A stretch of DNA of 64,000 nt. Origin: Bacillus_BD oryzisoli. GTDB taxonomy: Bacteria > Bacillota > Bacilli > Bacillales > Cytobacillaceae. Position 1 is the first letter of the stretch. The number at the start of each line of letters is the position of its first letter. The notes under the pieces are model-generated. The model ran no database searches, was not told where the DNA came from, and was given only the letters and a program-made list of their open reading frames with translations. This document shows, piece by piece, positions 40,878 through 49,395 of the stretch. The DNA lies in NCBI RefSeq assembly GCF_036670025.1, contig NZ_CP137640.1, positions 5,676,001-5,740,000 of the forward strand. The letters run 5' to 3'. A program made the position numbers and the translations under genes.

Positions 40878-41936
40878 TCAACGGACCTGTCCCTGCGTAC
40901 CAGCTTGTAATGCTGCCCGGCTGTTGATGCCGAGTTTTTGATAAATATTTTTGATATGCTTATTAACGGTATGGACACTGATATATAATTTTTCGGAAAT
41001 CTGTTTATAAGTCCATCCCTTTTTTAAGTAAGAGCAAATTTCCTGTTCCCGCTTTGTTAATTGGTTCTCTTCGAGCAACATGTTTGGTTTATCTTCTTCT
41101 ATGATTACCGCATAACAGCTTTCTTTTGCTAAAAATGGTTCGTGATGGGTAATGACCTTAATCCGATAGTCATGCAGATGCATTTTCATAGACCCTGCAT
41201 GGCGATTAGCAGATCTAAAGAAAAGGCTTTCAATAAAACGATCAAGATCTTTATCAATAGAAGCTTCTTTAGACATTCTTAATGCTGACTTGTTCATATA
41301 GATTACTTGATAATGTTGATCGAGTAAAATCAGACCCGTATGATTGTTATCAGCAAAGGCCTCGAGCATTTCTTTCTCTTTGCGCTGTTCTTCATATTCA
41401 GTTTCTAAATGTAATAGATTTGATATAATTGGTGCCAGTGTCCGGAAAATCGTCCGGTCCTTCTCGGAGAATGCGCCTTGTGACTTCGATTTTGCTATAC
41501 CAAGGACCCCATTAAATTGATTACGTGAGTGAAATGTAATCACCATTTCATGATAGTATTTATGTTTTTTCATAAACTCCTTATAATAATCTGAAGCTTC
41601 ATAATCCTTCAACTGGGTTACATCCTCCAATCGTAAAGCAATTTCTTTTGGAAATAGATGTAACTGCTTTTTAGGATGTAGATAATCTTGATTTTGAAAA
41701 AAACCAACATAATTCTCTACAAAATCATCACTAATACGGTGATTAATTGGGTTTGATAGGTTTCCATTCTGGTCCACCTTCCAAAAAATTGACGAATGAT
41801 ATCCAAAGTACTCCGATAGCAGATGCTGTAATTCATACGATCCTTTCTTAAAATTCATGGATAATGTATGGATTAATCTTGTGATCCTTTCATAATCAAT
41901 TGAAGATAGATTCATATGCATAGCTGTCATGTCCAT
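40878..41936 (-). CDS. LuxR-family transcriptional regulator with PAS-like sensor region
   Basis: 352 aa. The first ~190 residues look like a GAF-type sensor (FRTLAPIISNLLHLE end), then a PAS-like segment (LILLDQHYQVIYMNKSAL), then a C-terminal LuxR HTH (LTKREQEICSYLKKGWTYKQ, ISEKLYISVHTVNKHIKNIY). The final residues AGTQGQVR and the stop are encoded by an R1 copy (40873-40901). Divergent from the amidase gene with a 180-nt shared upstream region, so it may control that gene. Confidence 0.9.
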   Translation of the reverse strand: MDMTAMHMNLSSIDYERITRLIHTLSMNFKKGSYELQHLLSEYFGYHSSIFWKVDQNGNLSNPINHRISDDFVENYVGFFQNQDYLHPKKQLHLFPKEIALRLEDVTQLKDYEASDYYKEFMKKHKYYHEMVITFHSRNQFNGVLGIAKSKSQGAFSEKDRTIFRTLAPIISNLLHLETEYEEQRKEKEMLEAFADNNHTGLILLDQHYQVIYMNKSALRMSKEASIDKDLDRFIESLFFRSANRHAGSMKMHLHDYRIKVITHHEPFLAKESCYAVIIEEDKPNMLLEENQLTKREQEICSYLKKGWTYKQISEKLYISVHTVNKHIKNIYQKLGINSRAALQAGTQGQVR

Positions 41937-42116
41937 CCACCTCTTTTTTCATTTTGGGTCATTGGCGGTACTTATCTTAGTACCTTTTTCACCTAAAAAT
42001 CACTTATTCTAGTCATATACTAACAGTCTTTTTTTTAATAGAATAGCATTAATTCATCAAAATTTTAAATATTTTGATAATTATTTATAGTTTAGTGATT
42101 AAGAGGAGGAATGAAC

Positions 42117-43583
42117 ATGAGTGAAAGACCTATTTTTCCGAGTATTGAAAGAGAAAAAGAACAGAAACGTGAGCTTTGGCAATGGACAGCTGCCGAAATG
42201 GTAAGAGCTGTCAAATCAAGAAAGGTTTCATCACGAGAAATCGTTCAAAGTTCATTAGACAGAATCGAAGAAGTGAATCCGAAATTAAACGCTCTTGGCG
42301 AAGTGTTTGCTGAAGAAGCTCTATTCGCTGCTGATCGTGCTGACCAAGCAGTTGCAGCCGGAGAAGAACTGGGGCCGCTCCATGGAGTACCAATGTCCAT
42401 TAAAATAAATAGTGATCAAATAGGCAAAGCGACTACAAACGGGGTTGCAGCTTTCAAAGATAACATAGCTGCCGAAGATGGACCACATGTAGCGAACTTA
42501 CGTAAGGCAGGAGCGATTTTTGTCGGCAGAAATAATTCACCTGCTTTCTCGTATCGTTGGTTTACGAATAACGATGTACACGGGCTTACATTAAATCCTT
42601 GGGATCCATCGCGGACCCCTGGAGGTTCAAGCGGCGGTGCGGCATCTGCTGTTGCGTCAGGTATGATGCCGATTGCGCATGGGAATGATATCGGCGGTTC
42701 CATCCGTCATCCCGCATATGCAACAGGAATCTTCGGCCTGCGTCCAACGATGGGACGAGTCCCAAGCTGGTATGGAGCCGTAGATCAGGATCAACCATTG
42801 TCCGTACAGACGATGCTTGCCCAAGGTCCATTAGCAAGAAGTGTGGAGGATTTACGGCTAGCGCTCCAAGCGATGGCTCCATTTGATCCTCGCGACCCGA
42901 TTCATGCATCTGTCCCGTTACTTGGAGAGCCGCTTCAAAAACCAATACGGGTAGGTCTTCTAAAGGGTGCAAATATTGCGAAGCCGGTTGATGCGGTAGA
43001 TAAAGCACTAAATGAAGCAGCCGCTAGGTTAAGCGATGCTGGCTATATTGTGGAAGAAGTTGATGTACCTATTTTTGAAGAGGCCTATAAACTCTGGTAT
43101 TTATTATGCATGGAAGAGTTCCGTCAAATCATGCCGTTAGTTGAGGAAGTTGGGGATTACGGTATGAAAAAAGCAGCTGAGCATTACTATGCAGTGGCGA
43201 AAGATTGGTGGGGACCTCAGCCTGGTTTAACACAATATATGAATGGCTACGCACGTCGAGGCACGCTGATCGCTGAACTACAGAAATTCTTAGTCAAGTA
43301 CCCAATTTTATTAATGCCAGTATCGGCTGAGCAGGCGTTTGAACAGGATGCCGATATTGCAAGCGTTGAAAGAATGCGATCTGTTATGGCTGCCCAGTGG
43401 TCCATGATGGCCATACCAATGCTCGGATTCCCAGCGATGTCTGTACCAACATCAGTCGAAAACGGACTCCCAGTCGGTGTCCAATTACTAGGAAGAAGGT
43501 TCCGTGAAGATACCCTATTTGACGCAGCTGAAATTTTAGAAGCACACAACACAATCAAAACACCAATCACTCCTGTCTGGTAA
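42117..43583 (+). CDS. Amidase (amidase-signature family)
   Basis: 488 aa. The Ser-cisSer-Lys triad is visible: Lys in HGVPMSIKINSD, cis-Ser in PGGSSGGAASAVASGM, nucleophilic Ser in NDIGGSIRHPA. These hydrolyse carboxylic amides in the cytoplasm; length and sequence differ from GatA. ATG 42117 has GAGGAGGA 6 nt upstream; ATG 42111 overlaps it. Alone on its strand, divergent from a LuxR regulator. Substrate unknown. Confidence 0.93.
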   Translation: MSERPIFPSIEREKEQKRELWQWTAAEMVRAVKSRKVSSREIVQSSLDRIEEVNPKLNALGEVFAEEALFAADRADQAVAAGEELGPLHGVPMSIKINSDQIGKATTNGVAAFKDNIAAEDGPHVANLRKAGAIFVGRNNSPAFSYRWFTNNDVHGLTLNPWDPSRTPGGSSGGAASAVASGMMPIAHGNDIGGSIRHPAYATGIFGLRPTMGRVPSWYGAVDQDQPLSVQTMLAQGPLARSVEDLRLALQAMAPFDPRDPIHASVPLLGEPLQKPIRVGLLKGANIAKPVDAVDKALNEAAARLSDAGYIVEEVDVPIFEEAYKLWYLLCMEEFRQIMPLVEEVGDYGMKKAAEHYYAVAKDWWGPQPGLTQYMNGYARRGTLIAELQKFLVKYPILLMPVSAEQAFEQDADIASVERMRSVMAAQWSMMAIPMLGFPAMSVPTSVENGLPVGVQLLGRRFREDTLFDAAEILEAHNTIKTPITPVW

Positions 43584-43601
43584 TAGAACCAGGGAGGAGA
43601 A

Positions 43602-43666
43602 CCAGGGGGACAGGCACCCCGACCCAGTTTATCTTAACCATTCTGGATCGCGGTGCCCTTTCCCGC
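43602..43666. repeat. R1 repeat pair after the amidase
   Basis: Reverse copy CCAGGGGGACAGGCACCCCG (43602-43626) and divergent forward copy CTGGATCGCGGTGCCCTTTC (43643-43666). The second lies inside the 3' end of the next minus-strand gene. Confidence 0.8.
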
Positions 43667-43949
43667 TTTCCAATGATTCTAAGGAGATCAATTCTAGTTT
43701 CAGTTTCTCTTCACCTAAACCTTCTAACACCTTGTTAACTTTATCTATATATCTCTGAAATTCTGCTTTAGCATTTTCTAATCTCGGCCCTTTTTCTTCT
43801 TCGAATATTTCTGCTTTATTTATGTCTTTAAACTCTGTTATTCCATGAAGTGTACCAATTTCGGTTTTCCGCTGAGGAAGTTTTCCTATGAACCCTCTTA
43901 CCGTTTTAAAAACATAACCTTTTTCCTTTTCAATCCAAGCATTTTTCAT
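43629..43949 (-). CDS. Hypothetical protein, 106 aa, C-terminus repeat-encoded
   Basis: No family recognised. GGAGGGG is 5 nt before ATG, so translation is likely. The protein is charged and probably helical (EIFEEEKGPRLENAKAEF, then DKVNKVLEGLGEEKLKLE). The last residues SGKGHRDPEWLR are encoded by an R1 copy, so the original stop was probably lost or overwritten. The 52-bp tandem array lies upstream. Confidence 0.65.
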   Translation of the reverse strand: MKNAWIEKEKGYVFKTVRGFIGKLPQRKTEIGTLHGITEFKDINKAEIFEEEKGPRLENAKAEFQRYIDKVNKVLEGLGEEKLKLELISLESLESGKGHRDPEWLR

Positions 43950-44263
43950 ACAAGCCCCTCCAATAAACTTAAATTATGCAAGAATATATTGTTGCTATTG
44001 GTTTCCCTTTATTTTTTTACATTGAATATTTTGAATAGTTTTCCGATATCAATCGTAAAGAATTTAATTATGGATTGTTATTAAAACCACAGCTATTAAA
44101 TTACGCTCTACTATAAGTTGCTGAAAGTATATCATATAAAGAGTGAGCGTAATTTTAAGATTTCTCTAAGTTTATGTTAAGATATCTTCCTTAAAAAAAG
44201 CTTAAAATTTTTTTTTCGTGAGATCTCTTAAAAAATAGAATTGCTGTAGCAGCTTAGAATAGA
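43950..44263. other. AT-rich non-coding region
   Basis: Very AT-rich stretch upstream of the 106-aa gene and before the tandem array. A 79-codon plus frame from 43845 has no RBS. No gene seen. Confidence 0.45.
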
Positions 44264-44486
44264 GAGGTCTTTCTGACAAGGGGAAGCTTTTAAACGAAAG
44301 TCTGTCAGGATAAGGGAGTCTTTCTGACAGAGAGAGGCTTTTAATACGAAAGTCTGTCAGGATAAGGAGGTCTTTCTGACAAGGGAGAGGCTTTTAATAC
44401 GAAAATCTGTCAGGATAAGGAGGTTTTTCTGATAAGGGAGAGCCTTTTAAACGAAAGCCTGTCAATATTAGGGGGTCTTTCTTGTG
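44264..44486. repeat. 52-bp tandem repeat array, four units plus a partial fifth
   Basis: Units start at about 44267, 44318, 44370, 44423 and 44475 (period 51-53). Each contains GTCTTTCTGACA...AGGCTTTTAA..CGAAAGTCTGTCAGGATAAG, so every unit can fold through CTGACA/TGTCAG. Units 1-3 are close; unit 4 has several changes. Located 3' of the CBS-protein gene between two minus-strand genes. Confidence 0.85.
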
Positions 44487-44505
44487 TCACAGGCACCTCC
44501 TCCCA
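44484..44505 (-). repeat. Divergent R1 copy at the array edge
   Basis: TGTCACAGGCACCTCCTCCC, followed by a terminator as at 37234-37320. Confidence 0.6.
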
Positions 44506-44520
44506 ATCGAAACAACATAA

Positions 44521-44561
44521 GGAGAGCTCTGAAAAAAATTAACTGCTCTCCAGAACTCTCC
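44521..44561 (-). terminator. Hairpin downstream of the CBS gene
   Basis: GGAGAGCTCTG (44521-44531) pairs with CAGAACTCTCC (44551-44561), one G-U. Same layout as the terminator at 37274-37320, including the upstream AATYGAAACAA spacer. Confidence 0.6.
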
Positions 44562-44682
44562 TCGTTTATTTGTATTTTTCATTTCAGGTCGGGAAGCTGT
44601 CCTTTCAACCCTCAGAGATTAGATTCCTCGTCCAAGTTTTTCTAACCATACCGGGTCACTACGACTGCCCCAACGTTCCATA

Positions 44683-45117
44683 CTATTGTTGAGGAGCTGA
44701 AGGCGTTGAAATACTTTGTAGCGCCTCTTCTGCCTCGTTTGCATATTGATTTTGTACTGCTAAATCACCTAAAGCAACCATTCCTACTATTTGTCCATTT
44801 TCAACTACCGGCAATCGGCGAATTTGCTGCTGTGCCATCAAATCAGCTGCTTGATGAACATCCATATCAGGTGAACCTTGTACGATTTGCTGTGCAGTCA
44901 TGACTTGTGATACAGGTGTTTGTGCATTTTCTCCTTGTGCTGTTGTACGAAGGGTAATATCACGATCTGTAATAATACCCACTACTTGTCTGCTGTTATT
45001 TACTACAGGGATAGCCCCGACATTATATTGGCTCATTAACGCTGCAGCTTCCTGTACCGTCTGTGTTTCGTTAACTGTAACAATATCCGATGTCATGATA
45101 TCTCTTAATTGTGCCAT
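44683..45117 (-). CDS. Two-CBS-domain protein (YhcV-like)
   Basis: 144 aa made of a CBS pair: DIMTSDIVTVNETQTVQEAA..VVGIITDRDITLR and SQVMTAQQIVQGSPDMDVHQ..RLPVVENGQIVGMVALGDLA. Stand-alone CBS pairs bind adenine nucleotides and sense energy state or regulate partners. The Gln-rich composition (QQQIRRL, APQQ) is notable. RBS GGAGGTAA. No partner gene adjacent. Confidence 0.92.
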   Translation of the reverse strand: MAQLRDIMTSDIVTVNETQTVQEAAALMSQYNVGAIPVVNNSRQVVGIITDRDITLRTTAQGENAQTPVSQVMTAQQIVQGSPDMDVHQAADLMAQQQIRRLPVVENGQIVGMVALGDLAVQNQYANEAEEALQSISTPSAPQQ

Positions 45118-45202
45118 AAAATTACCTCCAATTATATTTTATTACCCTTATAGGATGGGGAACATTGGAGATATTATTTATGGAAATTTTTCTCTAAACG
45201 GA

Positions 45203-45272
45203 CCAGGGGGACAGGCACCGTGACCCATTTTTCCTTAACCATACTGGGTCGGGGTGCCTGTCCCCCCGTCCC
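45203..45272. repeat. Inverted R1 pair between CBS and DUF3231 genes
   Basis: Reverse copy CCAGGGGGACAGGCACCGTG (45203-45227) and forward copy CTGGGTCGGGGTGCCTGTCC (45244-45272). The forward copy ends 7 nt after the stop of the minus-strand DUF3231 gene. Confidence 0.88.
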
Positions 45273-45278
45273 ACAAAA

Positions 45279-46295
45279 TCATTTAACCAATTGATCCCGA
45301 TCCGCTGCTTGCGGGGGTTGTTCCATCCAGCCGTTTTCAATCATTAGGTTTGCTGCATCTTCTGTAAAAAGAGCAATTTCTCCCATTAAACGGGTGTAAT
45401 GGGTCCCTATATCTCTTCTTGAACTAGCAGAAACAGCGACTCCATAGTTACCTATTCCTAATGCATTTAATGCCGTAGTATGAAATAACATTAATTTGTC
45501 AGAAAATGGAGGAGTGGTTGAATCGGTTGCATATATTTCCGAAGATTCAAAGGATGAAAGGCCCTCCTCTTTTAAAACAGCAGCAAATACATTCGAATGT
45601 TTAGCGGCAATCTCCTTTCCCCTAATGAATAACTGACGAAGTTCCTTGGATTTGGCTACTTGACTGAAACCTGTCATTAATGTAATGCCTATTGTATTGG
45701 TCATCGCATTTTTATATAAATGAGTAATTTCTAGTGCATTTAACGGTCTTCGTTCTCCAAACCATCCGGTTAAGAAACTTTTCTTTTTGACAAAGTCTAC
45801 TTTTTTGGGAATTGGAATATGGGGTGCACGAATGAATAATCCTTTTTGTAAAGCTAATTCCCGTGCTTTTGTGTCCGTATCAGCAGAACCATTTAATACT
45901 TCTCTGTAATAATCGTTCACATCAGATCTAGAACATAATGACAGTGATAAGGAGTGAACTTGTAATTCTACACTACTCATAAACCAAATGTAATACAGAT
46001 AGAAAGTATCAGAAAAAAGTCGGGGAGCTTTTAAGTTTACATCTTCATCAGTAAATCCTATAGGAATGGGAAAATTCTCTTTCGATAGCAATTCTTTAAT
46101 TTTAGGGATACGTTTATTACAAATGTTTAACCCATGCTCTAGAAGTGATTCAATATCTGAGTCCTCGACGTTGTTTTCTAAAAAGTGAAGAAACATACAC
46201 TTTGTTATTGTTTCTGAAAAATATGCACTCCACAAAGCACCAATTTCTATTGAAGTAAGTTTTACATATTCATTGTTTTCCATCGGACTTTTCAC
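45279..46295 (-). CDS. DUF3231 family protein, copy 1
   Basis: 338 aa with an internal duplication: the first half (LTSIEIGALWSAYFSETITK.. IPKIKELLSKENFPIPIGF) and second half (LNALEITHLYKNAMTNTIGI ..) are both helical bundles, as in DUF3231, related in fold to ferritin-like CotF coat proteins. The family is common in spore-formers; a spore or stress role is inferred. C-terminal DAANLMIENGWMEQPPQAADR closely resembles the paralogue at 49396. ATG 46280 (MENNEY) is an alternative start. Confidence 0.88.
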   Translation of the reverse strand: MKSPMENNEYVKLTSIEIGALWSAYFSETITKCMFLHFLENNVEDSDIESLLEHGLNICNKRIPKIKELLSKENFPIPIGFTDEDVNLKAPRLFSDTFYLYYIWFMSSVELQVHSLSLSLCSRSDVNDYYREVLNGSADTDTKARELALQKGLFIRAPHIPIPKKVDFVKKKSFLTGWFGERRPLNALEITHLYKNAMTNTIGITLMTGFSQVAKSKELRQLFIRGKEIAAKHSNVFAAVLKEEGLSSFESSEIYATDSTTPPFSDKLMLFHTTALNALGIGNYGVAVSASSRRDIGTHYTRLMGEIALFTEDAANLMIENGWMEQPPQAADRDQLVK

Positions 46296-46368
46296 CCCAT
46301 TATCATTTCATCATAACTTCCAAGTAATGGTTAGTATTGTCCAATGAAAAACAATTATGCTAAAAAAG

Positions 46369-46394
46369 GACCGAGGGACAGGCACCGCGACCCA
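46369..46394 (-). repeat. R1 repeat after the aminotransferase gene
   Basis: CCGAGGGACAGGCACCGCGACCC, abutting the gene's stop codon. Confidence 0.85.
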
Positions 46395-46396
46395 GT

Positions 46397-47461
46397 TTAT
46401 AGTTTAATTGTCCAACTAAATGGATCTTCAAGTGAGCCATTCTGAATGCCTGTTAAGGTGTCATAAAGCATTTGTGTGACTTCCCCAATTTCACCATTAT
46501 TAATGATGATTCTTTCTTCCTGCCATTTTAATTCACCAATTGGCGAGATGACTGCTGCTGTTCCTGTACCAAATGCCTCTTCTAATGTTCCGTTATGATA
46601 GGCTTCTATAACCTCGTCAATTGAAATTCGACGCTCTTCGATTGGAATATTTTTTGATTTTAACAATTGAATCATGGAATCACGCGTAATCCCTGGCAAG
46701 ATACTGCCATTTAACGCAGGTGTTACGACGGTTCCGTTCATTTTGAAGAAGATATTCATGCTGCCTACCTCTTCCACGTAGCGCTTTTCTACTCCGTCTA
46801 ACCATAACGTTTGAGAATATCCATCCTCGCTCGCTATTTCCTGGCCTTTAAGGCTGCTGGCGTAGTTACCGCCTGTTTTCGCTGCACCCGTTCCCCCTGC
46901 AACAGCACGTACATAGTTCTGCTCCACTAGAATTTTTACTGGCTTTATGCCTTCTTTGTAGTAAGAACCTACCGGGGACATAATGATGATAAATTGGAAA
47001 CTCCTCGAAGAAGACACGCCTAAATACGGATCTGTTGCAATAATAAATGGACGGATATAAAGGGACGTCCCTGGTTCAGTCGGAATCCATTCACGGTCCA
47101 CAGTAATTAACTGCTTTAGCCCTTCTAATGCAAACTCCTCGTTAATCGCAGGAATACATAAACGTTCATTCGATGCATTCAACCGTTTGAAGTTGCTTTC
47201 TGGACGGAATAATAGCACCCTTTTATCAACTGTTACATACGCCTTTAATCCCTCAAATACCGTTTGACCGTAATGGAAAACCTTTGCCGCTGGGTCCAAG
47301 GAAATCGGTTGGTACGGGATAATGCGTGGATCATGCCAACCTTTTCCGTTTTTATAATCTATAATCAACATATGGTCTGTAAAAAATTGTCCAAAACCAA
47401 GCTTATCACTAGCAGGTTTCTCTTTTTTATAGGTTGTTAATTCTATTTTTATATCTTTCAT
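46397..47461 (-). CDS. ilvE: Branched-chain amino acid aminotransferase
   Basis: 354 aa fold-type IV PLP enzyme. IIPYQPISLDPAAKVFHYGQTVFEGLKAY, LYIRPFIIATDPYLGV, the PLP Lys in GTGAAKTGGNYASSL, EEVGSMNIFF and EEAFGTGTAAVISPIGEL match YwaA/YbgE-type enzymes, which interconvert Val, Leu, Ile and their keto acids. Start ATG 47461 has GGGGG 8 nt upstream; ATG 47476 is also open. Followed by an R1 repeat. A LysR gene lies upstream on the same strand (130 nt). Confidence 0.95.
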   Translation of the reverse strand: MKDIKIELTTYKKEKPASDKLGFGQFFTDHMLIIDYKNGKGWHDPRIIPYQPISLDPAAKVFHYGQTVFEGLKAYVTVDKRVLLFRPESNFKRLNASNERLCIPAINEEFALEGLKQLITVDREWIPTEPGTSLYIRPFIIATDPYLGVSSSRSFQFIIIMSPVGSYYKEGIKPVKILVEQNYVRAVAGGTGAAKTGGNYASSLKGQEIASEDGYSQTLWLDGVEKRYVEEVGSMNIFFKMNGTVVTPALNGSILPGITRDSMIQLLKSKNIPIEERRISIDEVIEAYHNGTLEEAFGTGTAAVISPIGELKWQEERIIINNGEIGEVTQMLYDTLTGIQNGSLEDPFSWTIKL

Positions 47462-47592
47462 CGTCATAGCCCCCATTATAGTTAAATGAATACTCCGAAA
47501 AGAATGAAGAATTATTAATTATTCTACTCAGCGTACTCCAATTCGTAAAATATATATTAACTATAGAAACTATGCGATAAAGTTATAGAAAC

Positions 47593-48474
47593 TTAAAGTT
47601 TATGCGACTGAATATACTCTATGAACTCCCGTGTGGCAAAAGAAAGATATTTATTTTTTTTATAAACAAGTACTAATTCCCACTTGATCATTGGATCAGA
47701 AATGGAAATGGCACGCACCCTCTGATTATTAAACCGACTCACCATCGACCTTGGAATCAACGAAATTCCTAACTTTGTTGCGACCATTTCACCGATTAAA
47801 TCCCACAGAGAACTTTTATAAGCAACGGTTGGTTCAAATCCCGACTGGATACATGCTTGTTCAACCACATCATGAAGGGCATAATCTTCTGTTAAAAGGA
47901 TAAATGATTCATTTTTCAAATCGGATAAACGTACGGACTCTCTTTCAACCAGCCAATGCTCACTGTCTACGAGGACAACCAGTTCTTCAGTTAACAAAGG
48001 AATCGTTTCGAAAAGCTCAGAGTTCATCGGCAGTACTGTAATTCCTAAATCAATCTCCCCTTGTTCTACCTTACGCTTCAATTGTTTAGCACTGTATTCG
48101 ACCATTTGGATGTCAATTTCTGGATACTTCCTCTTAAATCCAGCAAGTACATTAGGAAAAATCAATACACCTGTTGTAGGCATTAATCCTAACTTTATCG
48201 TTCCTTTTTTCACTTGAACCAGCTCATTAACAGAATCATATACATCTTCGACCGACTGCAGAATTTTTAAAGCTTGTTCATAAACGGTAACCCCTGCATC
48301 AGTAAGTTCAATTTTTCTCTCTGAACGATCTAACAATGTGACCTTTAATTCATCTTCAAGACTTTTTATCATCTTACTAATAGATGGCTGCGAAACAAGC
48401 AAAATTTGAGAGGCTTTTGTAAAATTCTTCTGTCTGGCCACTTCTACAAAATATTTAAGATGTTGAATATCCAT
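47593..48474 (-). CDS. LysR-family transcriptional regulator
   Basis: 293 aa. HTH at residues 1-60 (MDIQHLKYFVEVARQKNFTK, LLVSQPSISKMIKSLEDELK) and a periplasmic-binding-like effector domain (IKLGLMPTTGVLIFPNVLAGF, VEQGEIDLGITVLP). It resembles the CidR/YwbI group that responds to carbon overflow. ATG 48474 with GGAGGAG is used; the longer frame to 48561 reads through an R1 repeat (KGPVPPG). Targets unknown. Confidence 0.93.
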   Translation of the reverse strand: MDIQHLKYFVEVARQKNFTKASQILLVSQPSISKMIKSLEDELKVTLLDRSERKIELTDAGVTVYEQALKILQSVEDVYDSVNELVQVKKGTIKLGLMPTTGVLIFPNVLAGFKRKYPEIDIQMVEYSAKQLKRKVEQGEIDLGITVLPMNSELFETIPLLTEELVVLVDSEHWLVERESVRLSDLKNESFILLTEDYALHDVVEQACIQSGFEPTVAYKSSLWDLIGEMVATKLGISLIPRSMVSRFNNQRVRAISISDPMIKWELVLVYKKNKYLSFATREFIEYIQSHKL

Positions 48475-48496
48475 TTTATAGACTCCTCCAATTGAT

Positions 48497-48522
48497 CCAG
48501 GGGGGACAGGTCCCTTGACCCA
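48497..48522 (-). repeat. R1 repeat upstream of the LysR gene
   Basis: CCAGGGGGGACAGGTCCCTT then GACCCA. Confidence 0.75.
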
Positions 48523-48601
48523 GTTTTCTCCAATAAATAAAAATGCGAAGTCGGTTCTCACACTTCAAAAAATCATTTCAATAATAATAGCATGCACAGG
48601 T

Positions 48602-48701
48602 ACGCAGGGACAGGCACCGCGACCCATTTTTTCTCAACTATACTGGGTCGCGGTGCCTGTCCCTCCGACCCACTCCGACCCGGCGGTGCCCCTTCGTCCC
48701 A
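48602..48701. repeat. R1 repeat cluster upstream of trmL
   Basis: Reverse copy CGCAGGGACAGGCACCGCGA (48602-48626), forward copy CTGGGTCGCGGTGCCTGTCC (48642-48672), then a partial third copy (CGGCGGTGCCCCTTCGTCCC, ending 48700). Three units within 100 nt. Confidence 0.88.
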
Positions 48702-48748
48702 CATATGCTATAATTTGGAGGGTATTATAATAATAGAGGTGACCATTC

Positions 48749-49219
48749 TTGGCAATACATGTTGTACTATATCAACCAGATATTCCGTCTAATACGATAA
48801 ATATTGCACGTACTTGTGCCGCTACGGATACAGCCTTGCATTTAATCCGACCGCTTGGCTTTTCAACAGATGAAAAAATGATCAAGCAGCTAGGTTTAGA
48901 TTTCTGGCATACTGTAAACATCACGTATTATGACTCAATGGATGAATTTTTCGCAAAAAATCAAGGTGAGTTTTACTATATTGAGACGTTTGGTGAAAAA
49001 ACACATTCAGCCTTTGATTTCAGTGATATGTCACAGGAACATTATTTTATGTTTGGAAAAGAAACAACGGGTTTACCAATGGATTTACTGGAAAATAATA
49101 AAGACCACTTTTTGAGAATCCCAATGAATGAACATGTTCGTTCACTGAACCTTTCGAATACAGCTGCAATATTGGTGTATGAGGCATTGCGCCAGCAAGG
49201 ATATCCCAATTTAAAATAA
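48749..49219 (+). CDS. trmL: tRNA (cytidine(34)-2'-O)-methyltransferase (SPOUT family)
   Basis: 156 aa trefoil-knot methyltransferase: IHVVLYQPDIPSNTINIART at the N-terminus, then HYFMFGKETTGLP and IPMNEHVRSLNLSNTAAILVYEALRQ, the SAM-binding knot. It methylates the wobble ribose of tRNA-Leu. Start TTG with AGAGGTGA 6 nt upstream. Followed by a terminator. Confidence 0.95.
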   Translation: MAIHVVLYQPDIPSNTINIARTCAATDTALHLIRPLGFSTDEKMIKQLGLDFWHTVNITYYDSMDEFFAKNQGEFYYIETFGEKTHSAFDFSDMSQEHYFMFGKETTGLPMDLLENNKDHFLRIPMNEHVRSLNLSNTAAILVYEALRQQGYPNLK

Positions 49220-49220
49220 A

Positions 49221-49248
49221 AAATCTTCCGTCTTGGAAGATTTTTTTA
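49221..49248 (+). terminator. Terminator of trmL
   Basis: AAATCTTCC (49221-49229) and GGAAGATTT (49235-49243) with a run of T after it. Confidence 0.9.
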
Positions 49249-49395
49249 TTTTTCAACCATTCATTATTTTATAAAAAAAATCTTGAAATAAATGTCATGA
49301 GTAAATATCGAGAACTACTCACTAAAAATCGGTTAGCAGTCACTTTTAAGAGGTTAAAAACACCTGTGAAAAATTAATTACACAAGTGTTGGACT

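Noticed and set aside
44264..44486. Tandem array as a CRISPR
   Set aside because: Units are directly contiguous with no unique spacers, and no cas genes are nearby.
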